A DNA stretch of 10,134 nt from JAENVU01 sp046598395 (GTDB lineage Bacteria > Actinomycetota > Acidimicrobiia > IMCC26256 > JAENVU01), in NCBI GenBank assembly GCA_046598395.1, contig JBKJIQ010000039.1:1-10134 (forward strand). The letters run 5' to 3'. The notes below the pieces were generated by a model. The model saw only the letters and a program-made list of their open reading frames with translations. It was not told the DNA's origin and did no database searches. Every line of letters begins with the position of its first letter. The stretch's first letter is position 1. A program made the position numbers and the translations under genes. Below are positions 6,306-10,134 of this stretch, piece after piece.

Positions 6306-6351
6306 TGGTATATTTGTACCGCACCGTTACCCTATTGAATACACTTGTACC
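6306..6351 (+). promoter_or_regulatory. Promoter/operator region of the 2OG oxygenase
   Basis: This AT-rich island in GC-rich DNA has two possible -10 elements. TGGTATATT (6306-6314) is an extended -10 and would give a leader of about 30 bases. TACACT (6340-6345) is followed by six bases and then the ATG at 6352, which would give a leaderless messenger; no Shine-Dalgarno sequence is seen before this ATG, which favours the second. The heptamer TTGTACC occurs at 6314-6320 and again at 6345-6351, 31 bases apart, close to three helical turns. The first copy is also part of GGTA-N6-TACC. These are reasonable operator candidates for the adjacent RpiR-type regulator. Confidence 0.5.
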
Positions 6352-7206
6352 ATGTTGGTTCTCGCCCATCCGCCGATTCCCGTCTCGGCCGACGTGGAAT
6401 CCGCCGCCGAGATCCTCGGCGCCGGAGCGGAAGCAGGCGCAGTGCTCATCAAGGGGCTCGACGTCGGCACGCCGCCACCGACCCCCACGGTCATGCTCTC
6501 ACCCCGCGGCGATACGCAGTCCGAGCGGGTCCTCCTCCATGCCGCCGAATCCCTCGGCACCGCGGTGGGATACATCCAAGAGCACGGTGGTCAGGTGGTG
6601 CAGAACATCTATCCGCTGCGGGACTCTGTGAGGAAACAGATCTCGACATCGTCCAATGTGCAACTCGCGTTCCACACCGAGACGGCGTTTCACCCGCACA
6701 AGCCTCGTTATCTGCTCCTGCTCTGCCGACGCCACGATCGCGGCGCGGCGACAACGCTGTGTAGTTACCGCGCCGTCGAACCTCACCTCACCGCCGAGAC
6801 ACGTTGCACCCTGGCTGAGCCACGATTCCAGATCGGTGTCGACCTTTCGTTCGGGCGAGGCGACGGATGGACCACCGGCCCGGTACCCGTCGTGACCCAC
6901 GGGCGCGGCAGCCGCCCGACCTTCACCTACGACGGTGAACTGACCGCGGGCCTCGATGCCGGTGCGGTCGCGGCGTTGGCGGAACTCGACACAACGATCG
7001 CAGCCGCGCACACGTCGTTGGTCCTGGAAGCCGGCGATCTGTTGATCATCGACAACCATCGCGCGGTGCATGGTCGCTCACCATTCCGAGCCCGGTTCGA
7101 CGGCACCGACCGCTGGCTCCAGCGCACCTTCGTCGTCGAGTCCGTGGATGCCATCGTGGACCGACGCGACCACATCATCACCACCGAGTTCACGACGGCT
7201 GCCTGA
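6352..7206 (+). CDS. Fe(II)/2-oxoglutarate oxygenase, clavaminate synthase/VioC/AsnO-like
   Basis: Predicted 284-residue non-haem iron oxygenase of the TauD-like fold. The stretch LAFHTETAFHPHKPRYLLLL (106-125) is the clavaminate-synthase-group signature; H108 and E110 are iron ligands (this group has Glu where most relatives have Asp). IDNHRAVHGRSPF (233-245) supplies the third ligand H240. R254 and R258 in DRWLQRTF follow H240 by 14 and 18 residues, the spacing I recall for the 2OG-binding arginines of VioC and AsnO. Known members hydroxylate or desaturate free amino acids or their derivatives, often at C-3. It is shorter at the N-terminus than VioC. The start is the ATG at 6352; the frame is open further upstream but reads over the regulator gene and the terminator. 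No peptide-synthetase or antibiotic gene is nearby, so a metabolic role in the glyoxylate-linked cluster is possible. The substrate is unknown. Confidence 0.87.
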   Translation: MLVLAHPPIPVSADVESAAEILGAGAEAGAVLIKGLDVGTPPPTPTVMLSPRGDTQSERVLLHAAESLGTAVGYIQEHGGQVVQNIYPLRDSVRKQISTSSNVQLAFHTETAFHPHKPRYLLLLCRRHDRGAATTLCSYRAVEPHLTAETRCTLAEPRFQIGVDLSFGRGDGWTTGPVPVVTHGRGSRPTFTYDGELTAGLDAGAVAALAELDTTIAAAHTSLVLEAGDLLIIDNHRAVHGRSPFRARFDGTDRWLQRTFVVESVDAIVDRRDHIITTEFTTAA

Positions 7207-7228
7207 CGGCAACGGTCGTCGCTTCAGC

Positions 7229-7256
7229 GCGAGGAACGCTCGCCAGCCGAGCGGCT
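7229..7256. terminator. Paired short hairpins between convergent oxygenase and acyltransferase genes
   Basis: GCGAG (7229-7233) pairs with CTCGC (7239-7243), and AGCCG (7245-7249) pairs with CGGCT (7252-7256). They occupy most of the 48-base gap between the convergent stops at 7206 and 7255, and the second overlaps the acyltransferase stop codon. No T-tract follows on either strand. A two-way transcription end is plausible but not shown. Confidence 0.25.
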
Positions 7257-8334
7257 ACTTCTCGTAACTCCCGTAGCGGATCGGAATCCGGAAGCGCGCG
7301 ACGTCGGGGTGTTGTTGGGAGGCCGCGCCGCGGGCCCGGTTTCCCATGCTCGCAATCATCTCGCCGAGGGAATGTGCGTGGTTCGGGCTCTCGAGGTGGC
7401 GTATCTCGCGACCGAACTTCACGATGCTCGGTTCCTCGCGGTTACCGTAATCACCGAAGATCGGATAGATCGCCGCTCCGGCCCGCGACGCCAGGTACAG
7501 GTCCTCGCGGGTTCCTGCCGCGAACGGCTCCATCACCACATCGCCGTGCGCGTCCTTCGCATCACGGGAACCGCTGCCCGCCTCGATCACCACATGTCCG
7601 TGGTTGGACGTCATCAGGTTCATGAACTCCCCGCGCGTCCGAGCGTTCTGGCGCTTCCGGAACGCCTTGACTCGACGGTTGAGGTCCTCATCCGTGATGT
7701 CACCCTCGTTGACCGCCTCGCCACCGCTCACCGGGAACGTCTTCAACACGTTGGCGACCTTCCGGAGAATGTCGTCGATCACGTTCAGCCCCATCACCTC
7801 GAGGTACCCGAGGAGACGGCCGATCATCAGCGTGGTTCGAGTATCAAGATGGTCATAGCCCCGCCGTTGCGCGGCACGGGTGAGGTACCCCACGTTGAAG
7901 CCCACATCCTGGAACTCGAGATGCGAACCCACGAAGATGAACGACTGTCCCGCCGCGAGTCGTTCGAAGAACTTCTCCCGATCGGTGAACTCCACGAATG
8001 CCTCGATGTTCGGCGCGGCGAAGTCCCCGTGGAGGATCTCGAGCAGGCCCAGCGCGGCCTCCGACTCGGCGACCGACATCGGCGACGACCGGAGGAACGC
8101 CTGATCGTGGTTGATGGCATCCATCCGGGGCGACGCCGTGATCGCGCGGGCCGTGATGGGGTTGAAGATGCTCTCGAACTCCACCCCGCCCACTCGCTTC
8201 GCCGACTCGTGCAGCACGTGATCGAGTTGCCGGTGCACTCCGAACATCTCGTGCAGTTGGCCGGCCGCCGCGTGCAGCAGGCCGCCGTCAGGTCGGGGCG
8301 GCCCGTGAACCGCATTCTCGTTCTCGCCGGTCAC
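7255..8334 (-). CDS. Acyltransferase resembling plastid-type glycerol-3-phosphate acyltransferase
   Basis: Predicted 359-residue enzyme of the PlsB/PlsC acyltransferase superfamily, which moves an acyl group from acyl-ACP or acyl-CoA to a glycerol phosphate. SFIFVGSHLEFQD (131-143) holds the catalytic HX4D motif (H138, D143). FRKRQNARTRGEFMNLM (225-241) followed by HVVIEAGSGSRD (247-258) and MEPFAAGT (268-275) resembles, from memory, the chloroplast GPAT blocks around KRKANTR and IAPSGGRD more than the EGTRS block of PlsC. An extra helical N-terminus (1-110) also fits the plastid-type layout. No clear membrane helix is present. The GTG start at 8334 overlaps the threonine aldolase stop by GTGA, implying coupled translation. 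A glycerol-3-phosphate or a related acceptor is inferred; PF01553 membership is the firmer claim. Confidence 0.72.
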   Translation of the reverse strand: MTGENENAVHGPPRPDGGLLHAAAGQLHEMFGVHRQLDHVLHESAKRVGGVEFESIFNPITARAITASPRMDAINHDQAFLRSSPMSVAESEAALGLLEILHGDFAAPNIEAFVEFTDREKFFERLAAGQSFIFVGSHLEFQDVGFNVGYLTRAAQRRGYDHLDTRTTLMIGRLLGYLEVMGLNVIDDILRKVANVLKTFPVSGGEAVNEGDITDEDLNRRVKAFRKRQNARTRGEFMNLMTSNHGHVVIEAGSGSRDAKDAHGDVVMEPFAAGTREDLYLASRAGAAIYPIFGDYGNREEPSIVKFGREIRHLESPNHAHSLGEMIASMGNRARGAASQQHPDVARFRIPIRYGSYEK

Positions 8335-9359
8335 GGCAGCTCCTCGCGAAGCAGCGTGGCGAAGGCATCAATATCTTCGGTGGTCGTATCAAACGAGGTC
8401 ATCCACCGGACCTCGGAGACCGACGCGTCCCACGGCCAGAAGAAGGAGCGCTCCTGGAGCGCGGCGATCGCGTCGGCGGGGATCCTGGCGAACACACTGT
8501 TGACCGCAGGATCGCGGGTGAGCGCCACTCCGGGGATGTCGCGTACCGCGTGCGCCAGAACCTGGGCCATCGCATTCGCGTGCCGAGCGTTGTGCAGCCA
8601 CAGGTCGTCGGCGAGCAACGCATCGAACTGCGCGGCCACGTACCGCATCTTCGAGGGCAGCTGCGTGGCCTGCTTGCGAATGAACCGGACGTTGGTGGCC
8701 AGGGCCGGGTCGAAGTACACCACCGCCTCGCCGTACATCATCCCGTTCTTGGTTCCACCAAAACTCATCACGTCCACGCCCGCGTCGAGCGTGACGGCAC
8801 GCACATCGCACCCGAGCGCGGCCACCGCGTTCGCGATCCGGGCGCCGTCGAGGTGCAGACTCATCCCGCAGGCGTGGGCGGCATCGCCCAGTGCCGCCAG
8901 CTCAGCAGGTGAGTAGAGCGTGCCGCATTCGGTGGACTGGGTGACCGACACCACCCGTGCCTGCGAGTGGTGCTCGTCACCCCTCCCGGCCTGACTCCGT
9001 TCGATGTCCTCGGGCCGTAGCTTGCCGTCGGTGCAGGGGACCGTGAGCAACTTCGCGCCGGTGAACCGTTCCGGCGCGCCGCACTCGTCCACCGCGATAT
9101 GAGCGACGTCGCTGCACACCACGGCGTCCCACGGCTGGAGCAATGACTGCAACGCCACCACGTTCGCTCCGGTGCCCCCCCACACGAAGAACACTTCGAC
9201 CGGGGCACCGAAGAGGGCCTGGAATCGTCTCGTAGCGCGCTGCGTCCACGCATCTGATCCGTAGGCGAGCGCATGGTCCTGATTCGCGCCGATCAACGCT
9301 TCCATGACCGCAGGGTGAACCCCGGACGCGTTGTCGGACGCAAAGCTCCTCACGGGCAC
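8331..9359 (-). CDS. ltaE: Low-specificity L-threonine aldolase family protein
   Basis: Predicted 342-residue PLP enzyme of fold type I that splits threonine or allo-threonine into glycine and acetaldehyde, and can act on other beta-hydroxy amino acids. FASDNASGVHP (6-16) is the N-terminal signature. H87 in VAHIAVDE stacks on the cofactor in relatives. LHLDGARIANA (168-178) has D171 for the PLP ring nitrogen. SFGGTKNGMMYGEAVV (199-214) holds K204, the Schiff-base lysine; this GGTKNG form is typical of Pseudomonas-type threonine aldolases. The length is normal. I place the start at GTG 9359, 10 bases after the upstream stop, because translation above it is out-of-frame reading of that gene; GTG at 9353 is equally possible. 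Second gene of a minus-strand operon. Its glycine or acetaldehyde may feed glyoxylate-linked metabolism, but this is not shown. Confidence 0.9.
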   Translation of the reverse strand: MPVRSFASDNASGVHPAVMEALIGANQDHALAYGSDAWTQRATRRFQALFGAPVEVFFVWGGTGANVVALQSLLQPWDAVVCSDVAHIAVDECGAPERFTGAKLLTVPCTDGKLRPEDIERSQAGRGDEHHSQARVVSVTQSTECGTLYSPAELAALGDAAHACGMSLHLDGARIANAVAALGCDVRAVTLDAGVDVMSFGGTKNGMMYGEAVVYFDPALATNVRFIRKQATQLPSKMRYVAAQFDALLADDLWLHNARHANAMAQVLAHAVRDIPGVALTRDPAVNSVFARIPADAIAALQERSFFWPWDASVSEVRWMTSFDTTTEDIDAFATLLREELP

Positions 9360-9369
9360 ACCCGCGGGG

Positions 9370-10008
9370 TCACTCCGCTTCGCCGAAGCGCACGGGCGTG
9401 GTGTCGAGGCGGAGCAGCTTGATCGTGTTCTTGCCGCCACGAAGCGCCTCGAACATCTCGGCCTCGCGTTTCACGCGTTCGGCACCTTCCTCCACTACCT
9501 CGTGGAGCCGGTCGCCCGGGACGACCACCACACCATCGGCATCACCGACGATCCAGTCGCCGCGCACCACCGACGTACCCCCGCAACGGATCGGCACGTT
9601 CACCGCCCCTGGCTGATTCTTCGACGCACCTCGCAGCGCGATGGTGGAGGCAAAGACCGGGAACCCGAGGGTCTCGATCGCGAGGATGTCACGCACGCCG
9701 CCGTCGATCACGAGGCCGGCGATCCCGCGCGCTTGCGCGCCGGTGGTGAGTACCTCACCCCAATATCCAAAGTCGGAAAGCTCGCCCACGTCCACCACCA
9801 ACACGCTGCCCGGGGGCGCTTCGGCCACCGCGACGTGGATCGCGAGGTTGTCGCCCGCCGTGCACCGGACCGGAAATGCGAGTGCCGCGATACGGGAGCC
9901 CGGCCATGCAGGGGCCAGCCGCGGCGCCATGATTCGGGCGCCGGACTCCCCGAGCGTGGCCGCGCCGAGTTCTCGCAACGTGGTCCGAATGTCCGCATCC
10001 GTCCCCAT
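9370..10008 (-). CDS. RraA-like / HMG aldolase family protein
   Basis: Predicted 212-residue member of the RraA/MenG-like family (PF03737). Relatives are 4-hydroxy-4-methyl-2-oxoglutarate aldolases and oxaloacetate decarboxylases needing a divalent metal, or the RNase E inhibitor RraA. YWGEVLTTGAQARGIAGLVI (82-101) followed by DGGVRD (102-107) has the G-x-R-D pair R106-D107, the substrate- and metal-binding residues of the aldolases, so catalysis is likelier than a purely regulatory role. DADGVVVVPGDR (156-167) is a second family landmark. The ATG at 10008 is chosen over an upstream TTG at 10056 that would begin one base from the tRNA-Ser CCA; AAGGA lies 11 bases before the ATG. First gene after tRNA-Ser, with the threonine aldolase 10 bases downstream. 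Substrate unknown; a 4-hydroxy-2-oxo acid giving pyruvate would be typical. Confidence 0.85.
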   Translation of the reverse strand: MGTDADIRTTLRELGAATLGESGARIMAPRLAPAWPGSRIAALAFPVRCTAGDNLAIHVAVAEAPPGSVLVVDVGELSDFGYWGEVLTTGAQARGIAGLVIDGGVRDILAIETLGFPVFASTIALRGASKNQPGAVNVPIRCGGTSVVRGDWIVGDADGVVVVPGDRLHEVVEEGAERVKREAEMFEALRGGKNTIKLLRLDTTPVRFGEAE

Positions 10009-10057
10009 GGTGATCTCGATCCTTCGTTCCGGGGAGCCGCTAGCAGTGCTCAACAAA

Positions 10058-10134
10058 TGGCGGAGGGAGAGGGATTTGAACCCTCGAGGAGGCTTAACAC
10101 CCCCTACTCGCTTAGCAGGCGAGCACTTTCGGCC
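10058..10134 (-). tRNA. tRNA-Ser (anticodon GCT), 5' end beyond the window
   Basis: On the minus strand the anticodon stem CTCGC/GCGAG encloses CTGCTAA, giving anticodon GCT for AGC and AGU codons. A long variable arm follows, as expected for a class II tRNA, then the T-arm GAGGG-TTCAAAT-CCCTC. The acceptor 3' strand TCCCTCC, discriminator G and an encoded CCA (10060-10058) end the gene. The 5' acceptor strand and part of the D-arm lie outside the window. The 49 bases to the RraA-like ATG show no clear separate promoter, so that operon might share transcripts with the tRNA. Confidence 0.95.

Noticed and set aside
6031..6351. N-terminal extension of the oxygenase frame upstream of ATG 6352
   Set aside because: It reads out of frame through the regulator's SIS domain and the candidate terminator, and gives Ser/Arg/Pro-rich sequence without homology features.
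7309..8916. Long plus-strand open frame opposite the acyltransferase and threonine aldolase
   Set aside because: No recognisable motif, and it spans the GTGA junction of two genes with intact catalytic residues on the other strand.
9175..9181. C7 (coding-strand G7) tract in the threonine aldolase, as a possible slippage or phase-variation site
   Set aside because: It encodes conserved WGGT and seven bases are ordinary in such GC-rich DNA; the frame is intact.
9360..9440. N-terminal extension of the threonine aldolase frame
   Set aside because: It overlaps the end of the RraA-like gene and encodes low-complexity Ser/Arg/Ala sequence; the family signature begins just after GTG 9359.

Overview
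This is a gene-dense window of high-GC DNA. Short intergenic gaps, frequent 4-base start/stop overlaps, GTG starts and an actinobacterial-style MurJ point to a high-GC actinomycete. An acidimicrobial-type lineage is my best guess, but this is an inference and no marker in the window fixes the taxon. Both ends carry a minus-strand tRNA gene: tRNA-Arg(ACG) at the left and a tRNA-Ser(GCT), cut by the window edge, at the right. I see no insertion sequence, phage gene or CRISPR array.

Left part (about 1-4300). A structured inverted repeat lies downstream of tRNA-Arg. Then comes murJ, the lipid II flippase, on the plus strand. It converges on a minus-strand set that reads, in transcription order, ureidoglycolate lyase-like gene, uppP (undecaprenyl-diphosphate phosphatase) and a PAPS-type sulfotransferase. 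The lyase and uppP overlap by ATGA. The sulfotransferase follows uppP by 18 bases and appears to have its own leaderless promoter. MurJ and UppP act at two steps of the lipid-carrier cycle of peptidoglycan synthesis. A tandem 7-base repeat fills the gap where murJ and the sulfotransferase converge.

Middle part (about 4297-7206). Divergent from the lyase is a plus-strand unit: a 28-codon leader ORF whose stop abuts the start of a D-2-hydroxyacid dehydrogenase (glyoxylate/hydroxypyruvate reductase type), then an RpiR/SIS regulator overlapping it by 4 bases. A candidate terminator and a new promoter follow, then an Fe(II)/2-oxoglutarate oxygenase of the clavaminate synthase/VioC/AsnO type. Ureidoglycolate lyase releases glyoxylate and the dehydrogenase family can reduce it, so these genes may form one regulated pathway. 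The oxygenase substrate is unknown. This is the most likely place for an undescribed system.

Right part (about 7255-10134). A minus-strand operon follows tRNA-Ser: an RraA/HMG-aldolase-family protein, a low-specificity L-threonine aldolase 10 bases later, and an acyltransferase resembling plastid-type glycerol-3-phosphate acyltransferases, overlapping the aldolase by GTGA. All assignments come from reading motifs in the translations; no database search was run.
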